DNA from: a virus
IMG/VR virus record: IMGVR_UViG_3300025087_000279
Coordinates: 1-26,265 of that record
DNA length: 26,265 nucleotides
Direction: 5' to 3' (one strand)
A model generated the notes under the pieces. That model did not search any database, was not told where the DNA came from, and was given only the letters and a program-made list of their open reading frames with translations. The translations under genes were made by a program, and so were the position numbers. Shown piece after piece: positions 1 to 7,574 of the stretch; position 1 is the first letter of the stretch; the number at the start of each line of letters is the position of its first letter.

Positions 1-6
1 AGGAGG
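1..6 (+). promoter_or_regulatory. Ribosome binding site for the first gene
   Basis: AGGAGG lies five bases before the ATG at 12, which fixes the start of the first complete gene. Whatever lies upstream is outside the window. Confidence 0.8.
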
Positions 7-11
7 TCCAA

Positions 12-584
12 ATGGCCGTCGATACGGTGCAGCCAGCAGAAGTGAAGGATGCCAAGATTCAGTTCTTCGGGGAGTTCGAGAAGCACCCAAAGGGAGGCTA
101 CAGGTCCGAGTACCCCGCGTGGATGCACACGAAGTTGCTCTCCGACATGAAGGACGAACTCAAGGGGAAGCAGAAAGCGCTTGACATGAGACTGCCCAAC
201 GCCAACGAAGCGGAGTTGAGGGAACAAATTCGGGACATGAAGTCTAGGATCGACGACATCGAGTCGTCCAAGCCGAAGCTGTCCGCGAAGATGAAGGACG
301 AACTGATGAGGGCGTCGGAGGACTTGGAGACCGGCATCAAGGAGTCGTTGTTCACCCGTGACGAGATGCGGCTCGGTCTCGCTGACGCTCATCGTGAGTT
401 GGAGCGGTCCATGAAGAAGTGCATTCCGATTCGTGCGGATCTTGCGGAAGCCGCCGGGGTGAAGTTGGAGAAGGGGAAATTCGGCAGCCGTGAGGACGCT
501 ATCAAGGTGTGGCGCTTGACTCGTCGGGCGTGCGACCCGGATCTTCACACGAATGCCGAATATTTGAGAAAAGAGAGCAGGTAG
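12..584 (+). CDS. Hypothetical phage protein, coiled-coil rich
   Basis: I do not recognise a family for this 190-aa protein. It is strongly charged; residues about 45-140 are rich in Lys, Glu, Asp, Met and Leu with heptad-like spacing, as in a long helical or coiled-coil segment. No signal peptide, membrane segment or catalytic motif is visible. The start is supported by AGGAGG at 1-6. It ends four bases before the head-tail adaptor-like gene and is read in the same direction, so it probably belongs to the head/neck part of the late operon. Possible roles are a head-associated, scaffold-like or neck accessory protein; this is inferred from position only. Confidence 0.75.
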   Translation: MAVDTVQPAEVKDAKIQFFGEFEKHPKGGYRSEYPAWMHTKLLSDMKDELKGKQKALDMRLPNANEAELREQIRDMKSRIDDIESSKPKLSAKMKDELMRASEDLETGIKESLFTRDEMRLGLADAHRELERSMKKCIPIRADLAEAAGVKLEKGKFGSREDAIKVWRLTRRACDPDLHTNAEYLRKESR

Positions 585-588
585 CCAA

Positions 589-1515
589 ATGGATGGGTCG
601 ACTTTGCTTCGTTCTCTTCGTGAGTCGGTCGGCGAACCTTCGGGTAGCCAGTACCTCGATACGCGCACTTCCTACCAATATTTGTGGGAAGCGGCGATCG
701 AACTGGTTCGGCGAACGAGATGTCTTAAAGCGACCCAATCCATTACCTCCGTTGCGGAAACGGCATCGTACACGTTGAATGCGGACTTTCTCAAGGTGGA
801 TCTCCGCAACAGTAGCGGCGAATACATCGTCAAGTATTACGACGGATCTTCAACGACCTTCATCAATTTTGGTGAGTACGATGCCATTATTTACGCGAAC
901 CAGACGACCTCGCAGTCCGTGCCCAACCGGTTCACTGTGATCGACAAGGCTTCCTTATACTCGCAGATCACGGGAACTGCGACTTCTATCGGGACGTCGA
1001 GCGCAGGGCTGTCCATGCTCACCGACACGTCGGGGCTGTTTACGACGACGGACTATGTGTCGGCAGGAGATTTGATCCATAATACAACCGATGCGAGTTC
1101 GGGAATTGTCTTGTCCGTTACGGACGCCACGCACCTGAACACGGCCATATTCTCGAACACGGACGGGACGGCGGCGAGTTGGGCGGTATCCGACGCCTAC
1201 GTGATCCAGCCTCAGGGACGGCTTGAGATCCTGTTCGACCCGCCGTTGTCTACTGCGGGCCACACCGTAACGGTTTACTACATCCAGCGCCCCGCTCCGG
1301 TGTTCCACGATTACGGCATGTATCGGTTTTCACCGAATTACATGAACGCCCTCATTTCTTACGCAGCAGCCAAGTACAAGCTGGCCGACAAGGAGCCGGG
1401 GTCGTGGGATGCGTTCCGCAAGGAATGGGCCGGGCGGCTTGGAGAAGTAAGTAACTCTATCGGGAATACGTTCAATCGGTCGGGGTTCAAGATGTCGCTT
1501 CGCGGTGTCAAATGA
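589..1515 (+). CDS. Head-tail adaptor-like protein (SU10-type)
   Basis: The 308-aa product resembles phage adaptor proteins of the SU10/podovirus type, which bind below the portal and connect it to the tail nozzle. The N-terminal about 50 residues (LLRSLRESVGEP, then YQYLWEAAIELVRRT) look like the helical segment typical of adaptors. The middle (about 60-235) is Thr/Ser-rich and beta-type. The last about 80 residues return to helices (MNALISYAAAKYKLADKEPG and an Arg/Trp-rich stretch), the usual adaptor ending. The start follows the previous stop by four bases with a weak purine-rich site, and the stop overlaps the next ATG (ATGA at 1512). The middle is longer than in compact adaptors, so an extra beta domain may be inserted. 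The family call is from remembered patterns. Confidence 0.65.
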   Translation: MDGSTLLRSLRESVGEPSGSQYLDTRTSYQYLWEAAIELVRRTRCLKATQSITSVAETASYTLNADFLKVDLRNSSGEYIVKYYDGSSTTFINFGEYDAIIYANQTTSQSVPNRFTVIDKASLYSQITGTATSIGTSSAGLSMLTDTSGLFTTTDYVSAGDLIHNTTDASSGIVLSVTDATHLNTAIFSNTDGTAASWAVSDAYVIQPQGRLEILFDPPLSTAGHTVTVYYIQRPAPVFHDYGMYRFSPNYMNALISYAAAKYKLADKEPGSWDAFRKEWAGRLGEVSNSIGNTFNRSGFKMSLRGVK

Positions 1516-1808
1516 CGACCGCTGTCCTGTGGGCGCTGATGAACCTCGCAATCGTTGCGGATTGGGGCCAGACTCGGTACGGGGCGGCTCACCCCCAACA
1601 GTTCGAGGAAATCTCGAACCCGTTTCTCGGAGCACACCCTTCGGTGGGCAAAGTCGATGCGTGGTTTGTTGGGTCCCTTGCGGTGAACAACGGAATCATG
1701 GTCGCGCTTCCGAAGAAGTATCGTCCGTGGTACGCAGGAGCGGTGACGGCGTACGAGGCGCATTTCGTGGTTAAGAACAACTCCATCGGCGCGAGAATCC
1801 GGTTCTAA
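1512..1808 (+). CDS. Small membrane protein, unknown function
   Basis: This 98-aa protein overlaps the adaptor stop by four bases (ATGA), so it is translationally coupled to it. Residues 1-18 are hydrophobic, and two further hydrophobic patches occur around 48-65 and 74-88, suggesting a multi-pass inner-membrane protein. The phrase NPFLGAHPSVGKVDAW resembles short membrane proteins that recur in phage structural operons and have no assigned role. Its place between adaptor and nozzle genes is odd for a membrane protein; it could act in host takeover or lysis timing, but nothing in the sequence shows this. Confidence 0.7.
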   Translation: MTTAVLWALMNLAIVADWGQTRYGAAHPQQFEEISNPFLGAHPSVGKVDAWFVGSLAVNNGIMVALPKKYRPWYAGAVTAYEAHFVVKNNSIGARIRF

Positions 1809-1818
1809 CGAGAGGCAG

Positions 1819-4800
1819 ATGGCCGACGATCGGATTGTAACATACAGAGAACTCCCCCTCAACGGGCGTTTGAGGACAAACGACGATCCCGCTGAACTTG
1901 TGTCCGAAGGCAACGTCGTCGATCTATCTTTACTTCAGAACATGCGGTATTTCGACAGCCACCTTCAGGGCATTGGTGGAACGACGAAGATCAACACCAC
2001 GGTCTTAGGCAATCCTCAGATAAAGAACATGTTCCAGTTTCGTAAAGACTCGCCCGCCGAGTCGAACGTCCTGGTCGCAGCCAGAGACTCTAACGGGCTG
2101 AATCAGAAGGTTTATCGAAACGGGACTGCTATACCGTCTGCGGGAGACTTCACAGCAACGGCTTTATTTACAGACTCGACAGGGTATGGCACACCCATGT
2201 TCTCCACGGCCCCAGGCGAGAAGGCCATTTACTGCAACGGCAAGGATACTGCCATCTGGGGTGGGTCCGAGATGAAGCCTATAGGCTTTATCGACATGGA
2301 CCCGAACGGAACCTATAAATATGACTACACAGAGCAGGTTAAGAACTCATTAACCGACTCTAATAATATCGCGACGTTGCATCGTAGGGCGGACACCGTA
2401 GACGCGGCGACAATGGCTCTATGGCATTTCGACAACAGCCCAAATGATGCTACGGCTGCGGCGCACAACCTTACCGAGGTAAGTGCCGCCTATAGTACGT
2501 CCGTTAAAAAATTCGGGACGCATTCGGTCGGCGGCAGCGGTGGGTATTTCACCATTGCGGACCACGCGGATTTTGATTTTTCCGGCGGGACGTATTCCAT
2601 AGATTTCTGGATAAATCCCACGGCAAAAACCGGAACCATATACCACCAAGGGAGTGCGACGGACTACTATAAGATTTACTTCAACGGCAGTGGCGTCCTC
2701 GTCATGGACATATACGCGGCTTCCTCGCTTGTTCTGTCGCATGGAATAGATGTTTTGTCCCCGCTGCAACTTGGTGTATGGTCCCACGTTGCTTTAGTTG
2801 AGAGCGGGAACAACTACTATCCCTTCGTAAATGGAGCGTCGCTCAACACCTATTCTGGTGTTGAACGAGCCGCCAATTATGCCTCGGCTATCGCGATAAA
2901 AGCGATGAACGACGGGTCAACGATATTTAATGGATACCTCGACGAGTTTCGTGTTTCCAATTCCGCCCGCTGGACTGATTCATTCGACCCGCCGACGCTC
3001 GCCTACGGTTCGACAACCATCACAAGCATCTATGTCGGGTCTCAACTCCCGGTCCAGGGTGTCAATCCCTACGTTGTAACGGCGAACACGACAGCGGGTG
3101 CGGTCACTGGGAACTATTGGAGTTCTTCAGGCTGGGCTTCTCTTGGAGCAGTCTCCGGTGTCGGTGCGACTCCGCTTTCGGCAGTCGGCAAGAATACGTG
3201 GACGTTTACATCTACGGCTTCTATAGTAAGACAAAAGGCAATAGACGACAAAGTGGCTTATTGGTATCGGTTTGATATAACCGACTGTGACGCAACGACG
3301 ACCATCTCGCAATTGACCTTAGATACGCCAGTCCAGGCCCTCAAAGAGTTATGGGACGGGCAATACAGGACAGTAAATTCTTTCCTTGTCTACAAGAACA
3401 GCACGTTCAACGATTACGCGGTCAACGTGTTCGAAGATTCATGGACTTCTACCGATACAAATACGTTCGTCGAACTTGATAGTCTCGCCACCGCGACTGA
3501 TGCTTTATATATCGGGTTCAGCGAAAGGCAGATGGGGTTAAGGCTTAACCTCATCGGTGGGCATGTCAACACCACTGCAAGTACGATTGCTACAGTTTCG
3601 TATTACAACGGGACCGGCCTCGCGACGAATTCGGATTCTTGGACCTGGGTCGGGACTACAGACGACGGCACAGCAAATGCAGGTATCGCCGTTTCTAAGA
3701 GCGGTACGGTTACGTGGACCCCCCCGGCGTTGTCTGCGGAGTTCAAGGTTTCTATATCCGGCAGCATGACTGGGGATCGCGTAATAGATGTCCTCCTTAA
3801 CCCATCCAATGCCCCCGCTCAGTCGCAGAGGATGTATTTTTATAAAGTCGTGTTCTCGCAGAACCTTTCGGCGGACGTTCAGTTGTTCTTTATCGGCGGT
3901 ATCACGGCACCTGAAGATGTGGCCGGGCACAAGTTCGCCGTACACCACGTAGACCGTGTGTGGTATTGGGGTAGCGAGAAAGATCCTCATCTCGGTTTCT
4001 GTACTTCGCGGGAGACGGCGCAGGTTTTACGCGGGGCGGACACTGTAAGTTTCTACCTCAAAAACACTCCTGTTGCTGGAATCTCGTTATTTGAACGGTA
4101 CGGGTCTACAGCGGCGAACGTGCAGTTGGTCTGCGAGCCGACGAGAACATGGGCTATCGTTGGGGAGACTGTCGAGAACTTCGTTCCAAACTGCATAGAT
4201 TCATCCAATGGTTGTACGTCCGCGTTGACGATGGATGTCGCGACTGTTGAAATTCTCCCGGGGACCTTCCGGCGTGTCGGGATGTGGCAGTCGCAAGGCG
4301 GAATCGTAATCTGCGACGGTTCGTCCGTCACCGAAGTCTCCCATGACATCAAGGACAAGTTCGATCCGAAACACGCAAACTACATCGGGGCGTCGACTTT
4401 GGCGGCCTGCTCGGGCTGGATAGATCCTGTCTACAACGAGTACAACTGGGTGATTCCTGGCACAACCATATGGGCATATGATATCCTGAGAAAGAAGTGG
4501 TACGAAAAGCCGCTCGCCACATCCAAGCGGCCTTCTTGTGGGTTGGCGGTCTACGACACCAACGGGATAGCGTACTCCTACGCGGCGACGGCCTCTGGAT
4601 TCATGTATCGTATGGAGTACGGGACCACGATCGATGGGACGGCGATCCCCTTCGCGGTGCAGATTGCGGATGTCGCGCCTACGGGGTCGATCTCAGATCG
4701 GACAGAGGCGTGTTCCGTCCGGTTGGTGGGCAAGGCGAAGACCACGACGACTCAGGCCGTCCTCATTGAGCATTTCGGGGATAGTTCTACGACTGCGTCT

Positions 4801-4998
4801 GTACCTGCAATACCGGGAGTCTCTATGGCGAATTCCGGCAAGCGACTGTTCTCAGTCATCCGGTCGATGGGGACTGCACCGAAGAACCACATCTATCATG
4901 CGTACAAGTTATCAGTCTCGACTTCAGACGAGACGATCGGGTTCGAGCCGGTGTTCCTTGTTCTTGGTTACCGGTCGATCGGGAAAGACTCCCGGTAG
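1819..4998 (+). CDS. Large tail nozzle-like protein with LamG insertion
   Basis: The 1059-aa product looks like a podoviral nozzle/tail tube protein. Its N-terminus (about 1-190) and C-terminus (about 690-1059) are beta-rich, with repeated blades containing phrases such as VHHVDRVWYWGS, GGIVICDGSS and WAYDILRKKWYEKPL, as in beta-propeller nozzles that sit below the adaptor ring. Residues about 197-393 form a LamG/concanavalin-A-like jelly roll: it opens with MALWHFD, has the central phrase YSIDFWINP and VWSHVALVE, and ends with GYLDEFRVSNSARW. That domain usually binds carbohydrate or protein. Residues about 400-690 are further beta-rich material. The protein is longer than typical nozzles, consistent with domain insertion. 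The start is preceded by AGAGG at 1811-1815. An alternative is a tail baseplate or fibre-type protein; the position directly after the adaptor favours nozzle. Confidence 0.7.
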   Translation: MADDRIVTYRELPLNGRLRTNDDPAELVSEGNVVDLSLLQNMRYFDSHLQGIGGTTKINTTVLGNPQIKNMFQFRKDSPAESNVLVAARDSNGLNQKVYRNGTAIPSAGDFTATALFTDSTGYGTPMFSTAPGEKAIYCNGKDTAIWGGSEMKPIGFIDMDPNGTYKYDYTEQVKNSLTDSNNIATLHRRADTVDAATMALWHFDNSPNDATAAAHNLTEVSAAYSTSVKKFGTHSVGGSGGYFTIADHADFDFSGGTYSIDFWINPTAKTGTIYHQGSATDYYKIYFNGSGVLVMDIYAASSLVLSHGIDVLSPLQLGVWSHVALVESGNNYYPFVNGASLNTYSGVERAANYASAIAIKAMNDGSTIFNGYLDEFRVSNSARWTDSFDPPTLAYGSTTITSIYVGSQLPVQGVNPYVVTANTTAGAVTGNYWSSSGWASLGAVSGVGATPLSAVGKNTWTFTSTASIVRQKAIDDKVAYWYRFDITDCDATTTISQLTLDTPVQALKELWDGQYRTVNSFLVYKNSTFNDYAVNVFEDSWTSTDTNTFVELDSLATATDALYIGFSERQMGLRLNLIGGHVNTTASTIATVSYYNGTGLATNSDSWTWVGTTDDGTANAGIAVSKSGTVTWTPPALSAEFKVSISGSMTGDRVIDVLLNPSNAPAQSQRMYFYKVVFSQNLSADVQLFFIGGITAPEDVAGHKFAVHHVDRVWYWGSEKDPHLGFCTSRETAQVLRGADTVSFYLKNTPVAGISLFERYGSTAANVQLVCEPTRTWAIVGETVENFVPNCIDSSNGCTSALTMDVATVEILPGTFRRVGMWQSQGGIVICDGSSVTEVSHDIKDKFDPKHANYIGASTLAACSGWIDPVYNEYNWVIPGTTIWAYDILRKKWYEKPLATSKRPSCGLAVYDTNGIAYSYAATASGFMYRMEYGTTIDGTAIPFAVQIADVAPTGSISDRTEACSVRLVGKAKTTTTQAVLIEHFGDSSTTASVPAIPGVSMANSGKRLFSVIRSMGTAPKNHIYHAYKLSVSTSDETIGFEPVFLVLGYRSIGKDSR

Positions 4999-5007
4999 GA
5001 GGACGTT

Positions 5008-6207
5008 ATGGCATACGCCTATGATGCTGGATTAATCGACCGGATCATGCCGAGGATAAAACAATACGAAGCCACGACCGGGCGCAAAATCAGCCAGTCG
5101 GTGCTCGATGCTTTGATGAAGGGCCAGTTGTCCGCCGAGGTCGACAAGGCGCAGCAGACCCGTGCGATCGATCTTCAGGAAGAGCAGTTCGCCAATCAGA
5201 AGGATCAGCAGAAGAAGGCGGCTAAGGCGGCTTCGGTCAAGGGGTACGTGGATACTGCATCTACGGCAGGCATGGGGTACCTCACCTATAAGGCAGTCAC
5301 AAAGCCGTCTGCGATGTCTGAATTGCTTGCCTATCAGAAAAGCATTGGGGCAACCCCGGCCATAACGGGGGCAGACATTACGGCGGCTGGCGGGTCATTT
5401 GGTGCTCCGACAGCAGAGGCCGCAGGGTACGGGTTGACCGCCCCCGGATATACCGCCCCCGCGTTTACTGGAGCGCAGACGACCCTTGCGGGAGGGACGG
5501 CAGCAAGTGGCGCTCAAGCAACGCCAGCAGTGTACGGGACCGGGGAATATGCCGCCTACGATGCGTCTCTTGCGGCCGGGGCATCTGAGGGGGTTGGGAC
5601 GGCGACATCGGCGGCCTCCATGCTTGGGCCTGTTGCTGGCGGTGTCGGCGGCGGACTTTTGGGCGCGGACCTTGCTGTAAATAAATTACACCTTTTCGGA
5701 GCGGGGAAACCGGGGCATATGGGCGGGGAGACAAACACGGCAGCGGCTGTCGGTGGGGCTGTCGGTGGGGCAGCCGGAGGCGCACTTATAGGATCACAGG
5801 TGGGATCTGTTGGCGGACCCGTCGGTGCAGCTGTTGGCGCAATCGTTGGCGGTGTTGTCGGGTGGGCGTCAGAGGCATCGGTAATTTGTAGCGAACTTGT
5901 CCGCCAGAAACGCATCTCCGAGCGCGAGAGGACTGCCTGCGTTATCTTCCGCTTCCGGTATATCCCAGACGACATGTTCATGGCCTATCTCGAATGGGCG
6001 GAACCTATAGTGCGCCTTATGCGAAACAATAGGGCGGCTAACTTCTTCCTTGTTCCGTTTGCGATGCATTTCGTGGGTTACATGCTGGCGGTTCAGGCCA
6101 AGGTGGAACCTACGATTACCGAACGCCTTGTATGGAAATACGCTTGGTGGAGATGCAGCGAGATTGCTCGACGTACCGAGCAATTCGTTAAGGAGGTGGC
6201 CGCGTAA
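5008..6207 (+). CDS. Glycine-zipper internal/tail protein with Cys-containing C-terminal domain
   Basis: This 399-aa protein starts after AGGAGG at 4998-5003. Residues 1-90 are charged and helical, about 90-290 are very rich in Gly, Ala and Val with repeated AVGGAVGG-type glycine-zipper segments able to insert in membranes, and about 290-399 form a separate domain beginning ICSELVRQKRIS and containing EWAEPIVRLMRNN. Similar C-terminal domains occur at the ends of other phage tail/ejection proteins, in my recollection. Because it precedes two further internal-virion-type genes, it is probably a minor virion protein ejected to help DNA cross the envelope. That role is inferred from composition and order. 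Confidence 0.65.
   Translation: MAYAYDAGLIDRIMPRIKQYEATTGRKISQSVLDALMKGQLSAEVDKAQQTRAIDLQEEQFANQKDQQKKAAKAASVKGYVDTASTAGMGYLTYKAVTKPSAMSELLAYQKSIGATPAITGADITAAGGSFGAPTAEAAGYGLTAPGYTAPAFTGAQTTLAGGTAASGAQATPAVYGTGEYAAYDASLAAGASEGVGTATSAASMLGPVAGGVGGGLLGADLAVNKLHLFGAGKPGHMGGETNTAAAVGGAVGGAAGGALIGSQVGSVGGPVGAAVGAIVGGVVGWASEASVICSELVRQKRISERERTACVIFRFRYIPDDMFMAYLEWAEPIVRLMRNNRAANFFLVPFAMHFVGYMLAVQAKVEPTITERLVWKYAWWRCSEIARRTEQFVKEVAA
5745..5768 (+). repeat. Perfect 12-bp tandem duplication in the glycine-zipper segment
   Basis: The unit GGCTGTCGGTGG occurs twice back to back, with a degenerate third copy after it. It encodes AVGG repeats in frame, so its copy number could change the length of the predicted membrane-inserting segment without breaking the gene. 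Confidence 0.85.
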
Positions 6208-7574
6208 TGGGCTTCATGGAGGACGTAGGCCGGTCCAACGCCCTAAGCAGCGTCAACAACCTCATGGGCAAGGCAATCGACATCCGGCGCGGTGAAGACC
6301 AAAGCGCCGAGAGAGCATACACGGTTGGACTTCAGACTGAGAAGTTTGGCCTAGAGAAGGAATCTGCGGCGCGAGAGGCGACCAAGTTCGGTTGGGCGGC
6401 AGAGGAACAGGCAAAGAAGCAGAAGTTCAACAAGACCGTTGTGCCCGTAGACACCATTCTTCAAAACGCCCGTCCTGGGTCGAGAGAGAAGTTGCTTAAA
6501 CTTGGCAAGGACAACGGGTGGATTCAGGATATCGGAGGAAACCTTGTCATATCTAACGAAAACCTTGCGAACGCAAAGCAATATCTGAAAGAGAACCTTG
6601 AATTTACTAGTCAACTAGCACTTACCGATGTGGCGGATATCAATAAAGAGATGATCCCACTGAAGCAGCAGTTGGCGGAACTAACAACGACCAAGCCTGA
6701 CGATAAGAGTATACCCATCCTGCAAAAACGCATAGCGGATTTAGATAAGCAGAAAACGATGCATCTCAACAGCGCGTTAGAGATCGACAAGGCGTATCAA
6801 GAGAAGAAGGCACTTGAGGAAACAAAGCAGACTGGAAAAATAGTCAAGGGTCCGGACGGGGGGTTGTATCGGCAGAAGGAAGATGGGACGATGGAGGAAT
6901 TGGTCGCCCCGCCGGAGAAGGAAACGAAACCCCCGCCGGACCGTAGAAGGGATGTTGGAGCGCACACTCTTACCGAGGAGTGGGAGGACGGTGCATGGGT
7001 AGAAGTTAGTCGTGCTCCTCGGTGGAACACAAGGGGGGACGCAATTGAGGCAAGAAAGACTAAGCAAGAAACATTTAAGAACGAGCAGTCCATGCGTAAG
7101 GAATTTGAAGCGTTGCCTGAAGTCAAGGACTTCACTGCTGTAAGCATAGCTGCTGGACAGATGGATGCCGCCTATGCAGAGTCTAAGAAGACGAAAAACT
7201 TTGTGGCAGTAGACCAAGCGTTAATCACAATGTTCAATAAAATGACGGACGCTAAGTCTGTGGTTAGGGAGAGTGAATATTTAAGGACCGCAAGTGATAT
7301 GGCTATATGGAATAGATTGAAGGGTAAGAAGGCGCAGTTAGAAAGTGGAGGTGCCGGGATAACAGCAGAAGAACGTACCGCTCTTAAAACAATATCGGAT
7401 AGATTCATGAAAGCGTCTTCCAGTAGGTACAACAAAGTAGCAACCGAATATAAAAGACTGGCAACAGAATACGGATACAAACCCGAAAATGTGGTATTCA
7501 GGAACACGATCATAACCGCCGATGACGCTCCCAAGACAGCCGATGACTTCCTCAAGAAGTACGGAGGAAAGTAA
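6207..7574 (+). CDS. Putative internal virion/ejection protein, Lys-rich helical
   Basis: The 455-aa product starts at a TAATG overlap with the previous gene, behind AAGGAGGT at 6190-6197. It is predominantly helical and charged. Residues about 120-200 (KQQLAELTTTKPDD, then KRIADLDKQKTM) look like coiled coil, followed by a Pro/Lys/Glu linker around 225-250 and a helical C-terminal domain. No enzyme motif or signal peptide is seen. Together with the genes on either side it forms a three-gene set resembling the internal core/ejection proteins of short-tailed phages. The segment 7000-7570 looks more AT-rich by eye than the flanks, perhaps reflecting a different ancestry of the C-terminal half. 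Confidence 0.65.
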   Translation: MGFMEDVGRSNALSSVNNLMGKAIDIRRGEDQSAERAYTVGLQTEKFGLEKESAAREATKFGWAAEEQAKKQKFNKTVVPVDTILQNARPGSREKLLKLGKDNGWIQDIGGNLVISNENLANAKQYLKENLEFTSQLALTDVADINKEMIPLKQQLAELTTTKPDDKSIPILQKRIADLDKQKTMHLNSALEIDKAYQEKKALEETKQTGKIVKGPDGGLYRQKEDGTMEELVAPPEKETKPPPDRRRDVGAHTLTEEWEDGAWVEVSRAPRWNTRGDAIEARKTKQETFKNEQSMRKEFEALPEVKDFTAVSIAAGQMDAAYAESKKTKNFVAVDQALITMFNKMTDAKSVVRESEYLRTASDMAIWNRLKGKKAQLESGGAGITAEERTALKTISDRFMKASSSRYNKVATEYKRLATEYGYKPENVVFRNTIITADDAPKTADDFLKKYGGK

